Source of the DNA: Chthonobacter rhizosphaerae
Lineage (GTDB): Bacteria; Pseudomonadota; Alphaproteobacteria; Rhizobiales; Pleomorphomonadaceae
Assembly (NCBI RefSeq): GCF_013839525.1
Contig: NZ_JACDIS010000004.1
Location: 62,001 to 126,000 of the forward strand
Direction of reading: 5' to 3'
Length of the DNA stretch: 64,000 bases
Part shown: positions 1 through 11,155 of the stretch, one piece after another
Numbering within the stretch: position 1 is the first letter of the stretch
Layout of the letters: each line of letters opens with the position of its first letter
Translations under genes and position numbers: made by a program
The notes under the pieces: model-generated
Databases searched by the model: none
What the model was told of the DNA's origin: nothing
Seen by the model: only the letters and a program-made list of their open reading frames with translations

Positions 1-1
1 C

Positions 2-172
2 ATAGGGGCGAGCGGCAATCTGGCGACGGAGGATCTCGTCTACATGCTGGAGGGCCTGGGGCTGGACACCGGCGTCGACCTCGACGCGGTCATCCGCGCC
101 GGCGAGCGGATCAGCCAGGTCCTCGGCCGTCCGACCGGATCGAAGACGGCGCGGGCGCGGACAAGCCGATAG
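2..172 (+). CDS. Hydroxymethylglutaryl-CoA lyase, C-terminal end only
   Basis: Only the last 56 residues are present; the gene begins before the window. The readable part includes [20 protein letters not shown], the typical C-terminal signature of HMG-CoA lyases, which cleave HMG-CoA to acetyl-CoA and acetoacetate at the end of leucine breakdown. The nearby isovaleryl-CoA dehydrogenase (opposite strand, 3.9 kb away) acts in the same pathway, which supports the call. The first complete codon is ATA (Ile), rare in such GC-rich DNA, at a site where relatives usually have Pro or Lys before GAS/TGN. Confidence 0.8.
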   Translation: MGASGNLATEDLVYMLEGLGLDTGVDLDAVIRAGERISQVLGRPTGSKTARARTSR

Positions 173-206
173 GCCGAAATGCCTCATCCAACGAAGGAGC
201 GCCACT

Positions 207-370
207 ATCCTTCCCCTCAGGGGAAAGTGGACGGCGGAGCCGGCCGGAAGGGGTCGTTTTGGGCCGACAGCCTTAACACGGACCTCGTCGGGTCAGCCGC
301 TCGATAGCCAAAAACAAGAATACAACCCCTTCCGGCCCCTGCGGGGCCACCTTCCCCTGAGGGGAAGGAT
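207..370. repeat. Palindromic REP-like element, copy 1 (intergenic)
   Basis: Both ends are palindromes of the form ATCCTTCCCCTcAGGGGAA, and the arms also pair further in (GGCCGGAAGGGGT on the left, ACCCCTTCCGGCC on the right), so the whole element can fold on itself. Related copies lie inside cobG at 29450-29660 and at 36313-36525. It fills most of the gap between the HMG-CoA lyase and the convergent indolepyruvate oxidoreductase. No coding potential is seen in it. Confidence 0.8.
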
Positions 371-445
371 TATCTGTGCCCATGCAATACCGCCTTCCCC
401 CTCACCACACCCCTGCCCTGCCCAACGGCGCGTCCGGCCTTTTCC

Positions 446-3400
446 CTACTCCGCGGCCACTCTCTCCACCGGCACCGGTCCGCGCGACATCCGTCCCACC
501 AGTTCCTCGTGCCGCTTCTTCGCCCGCTCGGCGTTCGCCTGCTTCACCGGGCCGAAGCCCCGGATCGACTGCGGCAGGGCGGCGAGGTCCACGGCCGTGT
601 CCAGGGTGTCGGCCGACAGCCGCGCCTCGATCAGGTCGAGGTCCGCCTCGAAGTCGGCGATCATGGCGCGCTCGTGCCGGCGCTCGGCCGTCCAGCCGAA
701 CGGGTCGACCGGCGTGCCGCGGAGGACGCGGCCCTTGGCGAGCATGCGGAACACCGGCAGCATCCAGGGGCCGAAGGTCATCTTGCGCGGCCGGCCGGTG
801 GCCGGGTCCGTGCGGGCGAGGAGCGGCGGGGCGAGGTGGAACTCGATCCGGCTGTCCTTGCCGCGCTCGAACGTGTGGTCCAGGGAGGCGAGGAAGGCCT
901 CGTCGGCGAAGAGCCGCGCCACCTCGTACTCGTCCTTGTAGGCCATCAGCTTGAAGAGGCTCTTCGCCGCCTCCCGGGTCAGCCGCTCGCCGCCGGTGCG
1001 GTTGTCCTCCAGGGCACGCAGGCGCTCGATCCGCCGCCGGTAGCGCTCCGCCCAGGCGGCGTTCTGGTAGGCCGTCAGGAAGGCGGCGCGCTTGTCGATG
1101 AGGGCGTCCAGCGTTTCCGCCTCGCGCGGGTCGGCCTCCTCGGTCGCCGGCAACGGCAGCACGGAAGGGTCGTGGGCGATCAGCCGGCCCCAGCGGAAGG
1201 CCGCCACGTTGGCGGCCACCGCCTCGCCGTTCATGCCGATCGCCTGCTCGATGGCGGCCGGCGTCACCGGCAGCAGGCCCATCTGGGACGCGACGCCCAG
1301 CATCAGCACGTTGGTCTCGATGGAGTTGCCGAGGAGGCTCGTCGCCACCGCGGTCGCGTCGAGGAAGCGGGTGGAGAGCGCCGTCGCCTCGATCGCCCGC
1401 CGGATGCCGGCGATCGGCAGCGAGAAGTCCGGGTTGCGGGTGAAGTCGCCCGGCATCACCTCGTGGGTGTTGACGAGGAAGTGGGTGCGCGCCCCGTCGG
1501 CGGCGGCGAGGATCTTCTTCGAGCCGGCCACCACCATGTCGAAGCCGAGCACCAGGTCGGCGCTCCCCGCCGACACCCGGATCGCCTTGATGGCGTCCGG
1601 CGTCTCGGCGAAGCGCAGGTGGCTGATCACCGCGCCGCCCTTCTGGGCGAGGCCGGCCATGTCGATGATGCCGACGCCCTTGCCCTCGATGTGGGCCGCC
1701 ATGCCGAGCACGGCGCCGGCGGTCACGATGCCGGTGCCGCCGATGCCGGTCATCACCACGTTCCAGGTCCCGGCGGGGCGCACCACCGCCGGCTCCGGCA
1801 GGGCCGCCGCGAGGGCGTCGAGGTCGCTGCCGGCGCCGCGTCCCGCGTGCTTCCGCGGCTCGGCGTTCTTCACCGTCACGAAGGACGGGCAGAAGCCCTT
1901 CAGGCAGGAATAGTCCTTGTTGCAGCTCGACTGGTCGATCTGCCGCTTGCGGCCGAACTCGGTCTCCTTCGGCTGGATCGACACGCAGTTGGACTGGACG
2001 CCGCAGTCGCCGCAGCCCTCGCAGACCCGCTCGTTGATGAACACCCGGGTCTTCGGGTCCGGATAGGTGCCGCGCTTGCGCCGGCGGCGCTTCTCGGCCG
2101 CGCAGGTCTGGTCGTAGAGGAGGATGCTGACGCCATCCACCTCGGCGAGCTCCTTCTGGACCGTCATCAGGTCCTCGCGCGGGCGGATCTCGGTGCCCTC
2201 CGGCCAGCGCATGCCGGGCGGATACTTGGCCGGGTCGTCCACCACCACGACCAGCCGGTTCACGGCGAGCGCCGCCACCTGGCGGGCGAGCGCGTCCACC
2301 GTCAGGCCGCCCTCGTGGGCTTGGCCGCCGGTCATCGCCACCGCGTCGTTGTAGAGGATCTTGAACGTGATCGTGGTCCCGGCCGCCACGGCCGCCCGCA
2401 CCGCCTGCACGCCGGAGTGGTTGAACGTGCCGTCGCCGAGGTTCTGGAACACGTGCCGGCGCCTGGAGAACAGGCTCTCGCCGATCCAGCTCGCCCCTTC
2501 GCCGCCCATGGCGGTGATGCCCTCGGTCTCCCGGTCCATCCACTGGACCATGTAGTGGCAGCCGATGCCCGCGATGCCGCGGGCGCCGTCCGGCAGCACG
2601 GTGGAGGAATTGTGCGGGCAGCCGGAGCAGAAGTGCGGCACGCGCTTGCCGATGTCCGGGGTCGCCGCGGCCCGGGCCTCCACGGCCTTCAGCCGCTCCA
2701 GCCGGGCGGCGATCCGCTCGGTCGGACGCAGGCGCTGCAGCCGCTCGCCGAGGGCGATCGCGATGGCGTTCGGGTCGAGCGCGCCCTTCACCGGGAACAG
2801 CCACTCGCCCGCCTCGTCCTTCTTGCCGATGCAGACCGGCATGTCGGGCAGGCCGAACAGCTCCTCGCGGAACTGCACCTCGATCAGAGAGCGCTTCTCC
2901 TCCACCACCATCACGAGCGTCAGGCCTTCAGCGAAGCGGGCCAGCTCCTCGCGCGAGAGCGGCCACGGGCAGGCGACCTTCAGGATGCGGATGCCGAGCG
3001 CGTCCGCCGCTTCGAGATCGAGGCCCAGCTCCTCCAGCGCCTGCAGCGTGTCGAGGTAGGACTTGCCCACGGTGAGGATGCCGATCACCGGGTCGGACCC
3101 GCCGGCAGTGACGGTGCGGTTGAGCCCGTTCGCCTTCACGAAGGCCAGGATCGCGTCCCGCTTCAGGTCGTGGACGCGCGCCTCCTGGGCGAGCGGCGTG
3201 TCGCCGAGGCGGATGTTCAGCCCGCCCGGCGGCATCGGAAAGTCCGCGGGCGTCACGATCTCGAGGTCGGCGAACGAGCCGTCGATGGAGCCGGTCGACT
3301 CGATGTTGTCCTTCACGCACTTCATCGCCACCCAGGTGCCGGTGAAGCGGCTCATCGCCCAGCCGTAGAGGCCGTATTCGATCAGCTCGTGCACGCCGGC

Positions 3401-3931
3401 CGGGTGCAGGATCGGGATCATCAGGTCGACGAAGTGGAACTCCGACTGGTGCGCGGTCGACGAGCTCTCCGCGTTGTGGTCGTCGCCCATCAGGGCGAGC
3501 ACGCCGCCGTGGCGCGAGGTGCCGGCGAAGTTGGCGTGGCGGAACACGTCGCCGCAGCGGTCGACGCCCGGACCCTTGCCGTACCAGAGCCCGAACACGC
3601 CGTCGAACCGGCCCTCCCCGCGCAGCTCCGCCTGCTGGGTGCCCCAGACGGCGGTGGCGGCCAGCTCCTCGTTGATGCCGAGCGAGAACACGATGTCGTT
3701 GGCCGCGAGGTGCTTCTTCGCCCGGCGGAACTGGCCGTCGATGCCGCCGAGCGGCGAGCCCGGGTAGCCGGTCACGTAGCCGGCCGTGTTGAGGCCGCGG
3801 CGGCGATCCATCTCCTTCTGGGCGAGGCACAGGCGCACGATCGCTTGGGCGCCGGAGACGAACACCCGGTCCTCCGTCAGGTCGTACTTGTCCTCGAGGG
3901 AAGGCCGCCTCGGGGCGGATCCGTCAGCCAT
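446..3931 (-). CDS. Indolepyruvate ferredoxin oxidoreductase family protein (fused subunits)
   Basis: The 1161-residue protein is a fused 2-oxoacid:acceptor oxidoreductase that oxidatively decarboxylates aryl- or branched 2-oxoacids such as indolepyruvate to acyl-CoA, passing electrons to an iron-sulfur carrier. An N-terminal pyrimidine-binding-like region with GYPGSPLGG near residue 55 is followed by CSGCPHN near 434 and a thiamine diphosphate region (GGEGASWIG near 474). A cysteine cluster CEGCGDCG with further Cys lies near 635-665. The C-terminal gamma-like domain begins with GIGGTGIVT near 730. Length and order match the one-piece alphaproteobacterial form (iorA plus iorB content) rather than the two-subunit archaeal form. 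It points away from isovaleryl-CoA dehydrogenase 107 bp upstream on the same strand, so the two may be co-transcribed for amino-acid catabolism. Exact substrate is not determinable. Confidence 0.92.
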   Translation of the reverse strand: MADGSAPRRPSLEDKYDLTEDRVFVSGAQAIVRLCLAQKEMDRRRGLNTAGYVTGYPGSPLGGIDGQFRRAKKHLAANDIVFSLGINEELAATAVWGTQQAELRGEGRFDGVFGLWYGKGPGVDRCGDVFRHANFAGTSRHGGVLALMGDDHNAESSSTAHQSEFHFVDLMIPILHPAGVHELIEYGLYGWAMSRFTGTWVAMKCVKDNIESTGSIDGSFADLEIVTPADFPMPPGGLNIRLGDTPLAQEARVHDLKRDAILAFVKANGLNRTVTAGGSDPVIGILTVGKSYLDTLQALEELGLDLEAADALGIRILKVACPWPLSREELARFAEGLTLVMVVEEKRSLIEVQFREELFGLPDMPVCIGKKDEAGEWLFPVKGALDPNAIAIALGERLQRLRPTERIAARLERLKAVEARAAATPDIGKRVPHFCSGCPHNSSTVLPDGARGIAGIGCHYMVQWMDRETEGITAMGGEGASWIGESLFSRRRHVFQNLGDGTFNHSGVQAVRAAVAAGTTITFKILYNDAVAMTGGQAHEGGLTVDALARQVAALAVNRLVVVVDDPAKYPPGMRWPEGTEIRPREDLMTVQKELAEVDGVSILLYDQTCAAEKRRRRKRGTYPDPKTRVFINERVCEGCGDCGVQSNCVSIQPKETEFGRKRQIDQSSCNKDYSCLKGFCPSFVTVKNAEPRKHAGRGAGSDLDALAAALPEPAVVRPAGTWNVVMTGIGGTGIVTAGAVLGMAAHIEGKGVGIIDMAGLAQKGGAVISHLRFAETPDAIKAIRVSAGSADLVLGFDMVVAGSKKILAAADGARTHFLVNTHEVMPGDFTRNPDFSLPIAGIRRAIEATALSTRFLDATAVATSLLGNSIETNVLMLGVASQMGLLPVTPAAIEQAIGMNGEAVAANVAAFRWGRLIAHDPSVLPLPATEEADPREAETLDALIDKRAAFLTAYQNAAWAERYRRRIERLRALEDNRTGGERLTREAAKSLFKLMAYKDEYEVARLFADEAFLASLDHTFERGKDSRIEFHLAPPLLARTDPATGRPRKMTFGPWMLPVFRMLAKGRVLRGTPVDPFGWTAERRHERAMIADFEADLDLIEARLSADTLDTAVDLAALPQSIRGFGPVKQANAERAKKRHEELVGRMSRGPVPVERVAAE

Positions 3932-4038
3932 GGGTCTTCCTCCGGAAAAACCCGTCCCGGCTCTCGATGCTGGCCGTTCTTGCGCGGCCGGCCGTGGGCG
4001 GTCTCGATCAGTCCTGACCCCCGTTCGTCCGGGAGCCG

Positions 4039-5205
<1,167 letters not shown>

Positions 5206-5286
5206 CGGCGGTCCTCCCCGGAGCGCTCGAACCGCCTCTTCGCCGGGCGGTTTCGACCCACCTACTGTCCGGCCGTTGCCGCTCAG

Positions 5287-5309
5287 AATCAATCGATCGT
5301 TCGTTTTTA
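5287..5309. promoter_or_regulatory. Possible operator upstream of ivd
   Basis: An AT-rich patch in an otherwise GC-rich gap carries overlapping near-palindromes around CGATCG (AATCAATCGATCGTTCGT on the plus strand). It sits about 85 bases upstream of the chosen ivd start. TetR-type repressors of branched-chain and fatty-acid catabolism often bind such sites, but no such regulator is in the window, so this is inference. Confidence 0.25.
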
Positions 5310-5351
5310 TTTTGGACCCGTTCCCGACCGAAAATTACGTCAGCATGGCTG

Positions 5352-6281
5352 TCACGATCCGTACCGGACCAGGTGGAAGAAGATCGGGGCGGCGAACACC
5401 ACGCTGTCCAGCCGGTCCAGCATGCCGCCGTGCCCCTCGATCATGCGGCCCCAGTCCTTCACGCCGCGGTCGCGCTTGATCGCCGACATGACGAGCCCGC
5501 CGAAGAAGCCCATCAGCGTGATGACGAGCGCCATGAAGGCGGCCTCGAGCGGCGAGAAGGGCGTGATCCACCAGAGCGCCGTCCCGATCGCGACCGCGCT
5601 CGCCACGCCGCCGACGAGGCCCTCCCAGGTCTTCGACGGCGAAAGGCTGGGCGCCACCTTGCGCCGCCCGAACAGCTTGCCCCACACGTACTGCAGCACG
5701 TCGCTGATCTGGACGACGATCACCAGGAAGGCGATCAGCAGCAGTTCGCGGCCGTCGTAGCCTGGAATGTCCAGCGTCAGCAGCGCCGGCACGTGGCTGA
5801 GGCAGAACACGCAGATCATCAGCCCCCACTGCATCTCGGCGACGCGCTCCATGAAGTCGCGCACGTCGCCGCGCACCGCCACCACGATGGGCAGCAGCAG
5901 GAAGACCCAGACCGGCACGAAGATGGAGTAGAGCCCGTACCACTCGATCCAGATCAGGTAGTACTGCACCGGCAGCACCACGAAGATCATCAGGCTGAGG
6001 GCGAGGTGATCGGCCCGCCTTGTGTCCGTCAGGGTCAGGAACTCCCTCAGCGCCGCGAAGGACGCGAAGGCGAACAGCAGGATCACCCCCGCCTTGCCGG
6101 CCAGGAAGGCGATGCCGATCGCCGCCACCATCACCCACCAGGCCTTGATGCGGGCGTTGAGGTTCTCGATCGCCGGGCTCGGCGTGTCGCCCGCCCGCCG
6201 GGCGAGGATCGCGCCGATCAGGGAGGCGACCATCAGGACGGCGCCGATGCCGGCGAAGAGCGGAAGGGTCGGGTCGGTCAT
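5352..6281 (-). CDS. Phosphatidate cytidylyltransferase (YnbB/CdsA-like)
   Basis: A 309-residue integral membrane protein with about eight hydrophobic segments, the first near residues 5-25. It carries the CdsA signature near the C terminus, running from SPSKTWEGLVGG to the acidic GMLDRLDS motif that ends in D-R-x-D. CdsA enzymes make CDP-diacylglycerol from phosphatidate and CTP. The start codon overlaps the stop of the acyltransferase (ATGA), so translation is coupled. Together with the YnbA-like gene two positions upstream this resembles the E. coli ynbAB pair. A housekeeping cdsA elsewhere in the genome is likely, making this a paralog with a narrower role (inference). Confidence 0.85.
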   Translation of the reverse strand: MTDPTLPLFAGIGAVLMVASLIGAILARRAGDTPSPAIENLNARIKAWWVMVAAIGIAFLAGKAGVILLFAFASFAALREFLTLTDTRRADHLALSLMIFVVLPVQYYLIWIEWYGLYSIFVPVWVFLLLPIVVAVRGDVRDFMERVAEMQWGLMICVFCLSHVPALLTLDIPGYDGRELLLIAFLVIVVQISDVLQYVWGKLFGRRKVAPSLSPSKTWEGLVGGVASAVAIGTALWWITPFSPLEAAFMALVITLMGFFGGLVMSAIKRDRGVKDWGRMIEGHGGMLDRLDSVVFAAPIFFHLVRYGS

Positions 6282-6952
6282 CGGGTCTCGGCGGGCGTGG
6301 AGGGGGAGGCCGTCCGGGGCGCGCCGCGCGGGGCGAGCGCGAGGAGCGAGGCTTCCGCCCGGGCGAGGAAGGCGGGCTTCGGTTCGCCGGCCCGGAGCCG
6401 CATGGGGGCGCCGAAGGTCACCGTGCAGAGAAGCGGCACCGGCACCAGGGCGCCCTTCGGCATCACCCGGTTGAGGTTCTCGATGTAGACCGGCACCAGG
6501 TCCACCTCCGGCCGGGCGGCCGCCAGATGGTAGAGGCCGGACTTGAACGGCAGGAGCGGCGCCTCGGTCATGTTGCGCGTCCCCTCCGGAAAGAGGATCA
6601 GCGAGGAGCCCGCGTCGAGGGCGTCGGTCATGCGGCCGATCGGGTCGGCGGCGCGGGCGGCGCGGTCGCGCTCGATCAGCACCGCGTCGAACACGTCGAT
6701 GCCGAGGAAGCGGCGCAGCCTGTCCTTCAGCCAGTAGTCCGCCCCGGCGACGGGCCGGGTGCGCCGGCGGATCGCCGGCGGCAGCACGGTCCAGATCAGC
6801 ACGAAGTCGCCGTGGCTGGCGTGGTTGGCGAAATAGACCCGCGGCGCCGGGTCCGGCAACGCGCCGACCCAGTTGGGCCGCACCCCCGTCACGACGCGCG
6901 CGAAGGCCGTGACGGCGACGGTGGCCGCCGCGGCGGCGAGCCGGCGCGTCAT
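6278..6952 (-). CDS. 1-acylglycerol-3-phosphate O-acyltransferase family protein (PlsC-like)
   Basis: A 224-residue PlsC-family acyltransferase. The catalytic HX4D box appears as NHASHGDF near residue 43 and the phosphate-binding FPEGTR near 121, with YIENLNRVMP near 155. Substrate is presumably lysophosphatidate, giving the phosphatidate used by the downstream cytidylyltransferase. Start 6952 overlaps the stop of the upstream CDP-alcohol phosphotransferase as ATGA; the stop overlaps the next gene in the same way. A longer frame to 7618 only reads through the neighbouring gene in another frame. Acyltransferase, cytidylyltransferase and headgroup transferase in one operon make a complete mini-pathway. 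Confidence 0.87.
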   Translation of the reverse strand: MTRRLAAAAATVAVTAFARVVTGVRPNWVGALPDPAPRVYFANHASHGDFVLIWTVLPPAIRRRTRPVAGADYWLKDRLRRFLGIDVFDAVLIERDRAARAADPIGRMTDALDAGSSLILFPEGTRNMTEAPLLPFKSGLYHLAAARPEVDLVPVYIENLNRVMPKGALVPVPLLCTVTFGAPMRLRAGEPKPAFLARAEASLLALAPRGAPRTASPSTPAETR

Positions 6953-7557
6953 GGCGCGCCCGCTTCGGCAAGGCCCGCCCGCACGCGCCGCACGATGGTG
7001 GCGACGAGGCCGAGGGCGAGGAGCGGCATCAGGTAGCCCGCCCCGTCCGGCACCGGCAGGCCGAGGCCGATCCAGAGGCCGAGCGCGCCGAGAAGGAGCG
7101 CGCGGTCGCTCTTGCCGACCGGCCCGTCGTAGCGGCGCGAGGCGCCCACCATGAGGCCGAGGACACCGGCGAGTTCGGAGACAATCGCCAGCACCGCCAC
7201 CAGGGCGACGCCGGTGGGATCGAACGCCGGCACCACCGCGAAGGGCAGGATGAGGGCGGCGTCCGACACCACGTCGCCGAGTTCGTTGAGGTAGGCGCCG
7301 AGGCGGCTCTTCTGGCCGAACTCGCGCGCTAGCATGCCGTCCATGGCGTTGAGCGCCATGCGCGCGAACAGCCACACGGGCAGCGCCAGGAAGGCCGCCC
7401 AGGCGGGCGCGGCGTGCGTCACGGCCAGACCGGTGGCGACGGACCCGACCGCCGCCACCATGGTCACCTGATTGGCCGTGACGCCCCGCTCTGCGAGACG
7501 CTTCACGATCGGACGCAGCAGGTCCTGGAACCGCGGCTTCAGAGCGTAGAGCGTCAT
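6949..7557 (-). CDS. CDP-alcohol phosphatidyltransferase family protein (YnbA-like)
   Basis: The 202-residue protein starts MTLYALKPRFQDLLRP, closely resembling what I recall of E. coli YnbA, and has about six hydrophobic segments. The family motif D-x2-DG-x2-AR-x8-G-x3-D-x3-D is present but altered: NAMDGMLARE then, eight residues after AR, G-AYL-N-ELG-D. The first and third Asp are therefore Asn. The same change seems typical of YnbA-like proteins and could mean a different metal arrangement or headgroup. It would join a CDP-activated lipid to an alcohol. It is the first gene of a three-gene overlapping operon. Confidence 0.85.
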   Translation of the reverse strand: MTLYALKPRFQDLLRPIVKRLAERGVTANQVTMVAAVGSVATGLAVTHAAPAWAAFLALPVWLFARMALNAMDGMLAREFGQKSRLGAYLNELGDVVSDAALILPFAVVPAFDPTGVALVAVLAIVSELAGVLGLMVGASRRYDGPVGKSDRALLLGALGLWIGLGLPVPDGAGYLMPLLALGLVATIVRRVRAGLAEAGAP

Positions 7558-7689
7558 GGGGAAATGTCCTTGCGGCCGTATGCCGGCCAGAATGAATTAG
7601 AAGTCGTAAATAGATCACCAGAAAAGGCAGTCGTCATCGAAAGATGATCACCCGGCGGCCGCTTCCGCCGCGCGCCCGCCCCGCCGCCC

Positions 7690-8010
7690 CTACTCCGCCA
7701 CGACGGCCACGAGGGCGGACGCCTCCTCGCCGACGCGGGTCTCCACCGTCACCCAGCGCACCGGCGCCACGCGACGGCCGTCGGCCCGGTGCAGGCACTC
7801 GGCCGGGCGATAGGGCCACTGCGAGGTCCGGCAGACGGACGCGGCTTCGGGCAGGTCTCCACGCGGCGCCTCCGTAAGCGGAGGCGGCGTCGCGGCAGCT
7901 TCGGCGGTCGCGGTCACGGCGTGGGTCGGCGGAACCATGCCGGCAAGACCGGTTCCGACGGCGACGATGAAGGACGCGATGGCGGCCTGGCGAAGAAAGG
8001 CGAAAGACAT
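7690..8010 (-). CDS. Small secreted protein of unknown function
   Basis: I do not recognise a named family. From ATG 8010 the protein is 106 residues: a signal-peptide-like start (MSFAFLRQAAIASFIVAVGT, followed by an Ala-rich cleavage region), a proline-rich linker, then a short domain with two cysteines in the pattern C-x3-QWP-x5-CL. That C..QWP....CL pattern occurs in small exported proteins of Hyphomicrobiales. A frame running up to 8109 adds non-signal residues and was not used. It diverges from the response regulator; the shared 98-bp gap holds direct repeats that might control both. Confidence 0.6.
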   Translation of the reverse strand: MSFAFLRQAAIASFIVAVGTGLAGMVPPTHAVTATAEAAATPPPLTEAPRGDLPEAASVCRTSQWPYRPAECLHRADGRRVAPVRWVTVETRVGEEASALVAVVAE

Positions 8011-8092
8011 GGCTGAAATCCGGTCTGTCACGTTGAGATGAGGCGTTCTAGTCCCCGCCGGTTTCAGGAATTTGCCGCGAGCCCCCCGACTG

Positions 8093-8109
8093 TGTTTCAA
8101 TTGTTTCAA
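8093..8109. promoter_or_regulatory. Tandem TGTTTCAA direct repeats, possible OmpR-type operator
   Basis: TGTTTCAA occurs at 8093-8100 and again at 8102-8109, a 9-bp step, with a weaker GTTTCAG at 8061. OmpR-family regulators bind tandem direct repeats with roughly one helical turn spacing, so this could be the site for the adjacent regulator. The second repeat runs into the first possible ATG of that gene, which argues for a later translation start or for autorepression. Inference only. Confidence 0.35.
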
Positions 8110-8935
8110 TGAATGGGTCAGACAGGCCGCCCGTGCGGCCGGTGGCCCGTTCTCGCATGCGGGGCCGGGGGATGGGGCTCGAGACCTTCCAGACGACGGA
8201 GCAGGCGGCGGCCGAGGCCGCGCCCGTGCACGTCCTCGTCGTCGACGACGAGACGGAGGTGCGCGAGCTCGTCCGGGATTATCTCGTCCGCCACGGGTTC
8301 GCCGTCACGGCGGCCGAGAGCGGCGCGGCCATGCGGGCGGTGCTGGCGGTCCGCCCCGTCCACGTGGTCATCCTCGACCTGAAGATGCCCGGCGAGGATG
8401 GGCTCAGCCTCGCCCGCTACCTGCGCCAGTCCGGCGCGATCGGCATCATCATGCTGACGGCGAGCGCCGAGACGGTCGACCGGATCGTGGGCCTGGAACT
8501 CGGCGCCGACGACTACATGGCCAAGCCCTTCGACCCGCGCGAGCTGCTGGCGCGGGTGCGCAGCCTCGTCCGCCGGCTCGCGCCCGCCGACGGCGCGACG
8601 CCCCAGGCGCGGCACGGCCACGAAGTCCGGTTCGGCCGCTTCACCCTCAACCTGGAGGCCCAGCGGCTCTACAGCCTCGCCGGCGAGGAGGTGCCGCTCA
8701 CCGCCATGGAGTTCGACCTTCTCAAGGCCTTCGCCGAGCGGCCGAACCGGGTGCTCAGCCGCGACCAGCTGCTGACCCTCGCCCACAACCGCGACGCGGA
8801 GGCGTTCGACCGCAGCATCGACATCCGCATCATGCGCCTGCGCAAGAAGATCGAGGACAACCCGGACAAGCCGCGCGTGATCCGCACCGTGCGCGGCGCC
8901 GGCTACCTGTTCGATCCGTCCGCCGCGGGGACCGC

Positions 8936-8939
<4 letters not shown>
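8109..8939 (+). CDS. OmpR-family DNA-binding response regulator
   Basis: Receiver domain (about residues 40-155) with acidic pocket VVDDE, phospho-acceptor Asp in VILDLKMP near residue 90, and AKPFD Lys near 139; a winged-helix DNA-binding domain follows to residue 276 and ends in the usual RTVRGAGYLF. ATG 8109 is the outermost start but has no Shine-Dalgarno sequence and overlaps a direct repeat; ATG 8157 or 8172 would remove a non-conserved N-terminal tail and is equally possible. The stop overlaps the start of the hybrid kinase, its likely partner. Confidence 0.92.
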
Positions 8940-10999
<2,060 letters not shown>

Positions 11000-11022
11000 A
11001 GATCCTGACGGCGCCGGTCGCG

Positions 11023-11091
11023 CGGGCCCTCGCCGCCCGTGCGTCGGCACGGGATGCTGCCTTGCGGCCGCCGCGGCGATCGGGCCCTTTT
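11023..11091 (+). terminator. Probable Rho-independent terminator after the kinase
   Basis: GGGCCC at 11024 pairs with GGGCCC at 11082, supported by flanking complementary GC stretches, and encloses a perfect inner hairpin CCGTGC/GCACGG. TTTT follows at 11088. It lies just after the kinase stop. Confidence 0.5.
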
Positions 11092-11155
11092 CGTGTCCCG
11101 CGAGAGGAATGTATGTGTTATTCAAACTTAATCATCACCGATGGGGAGCATCGGC

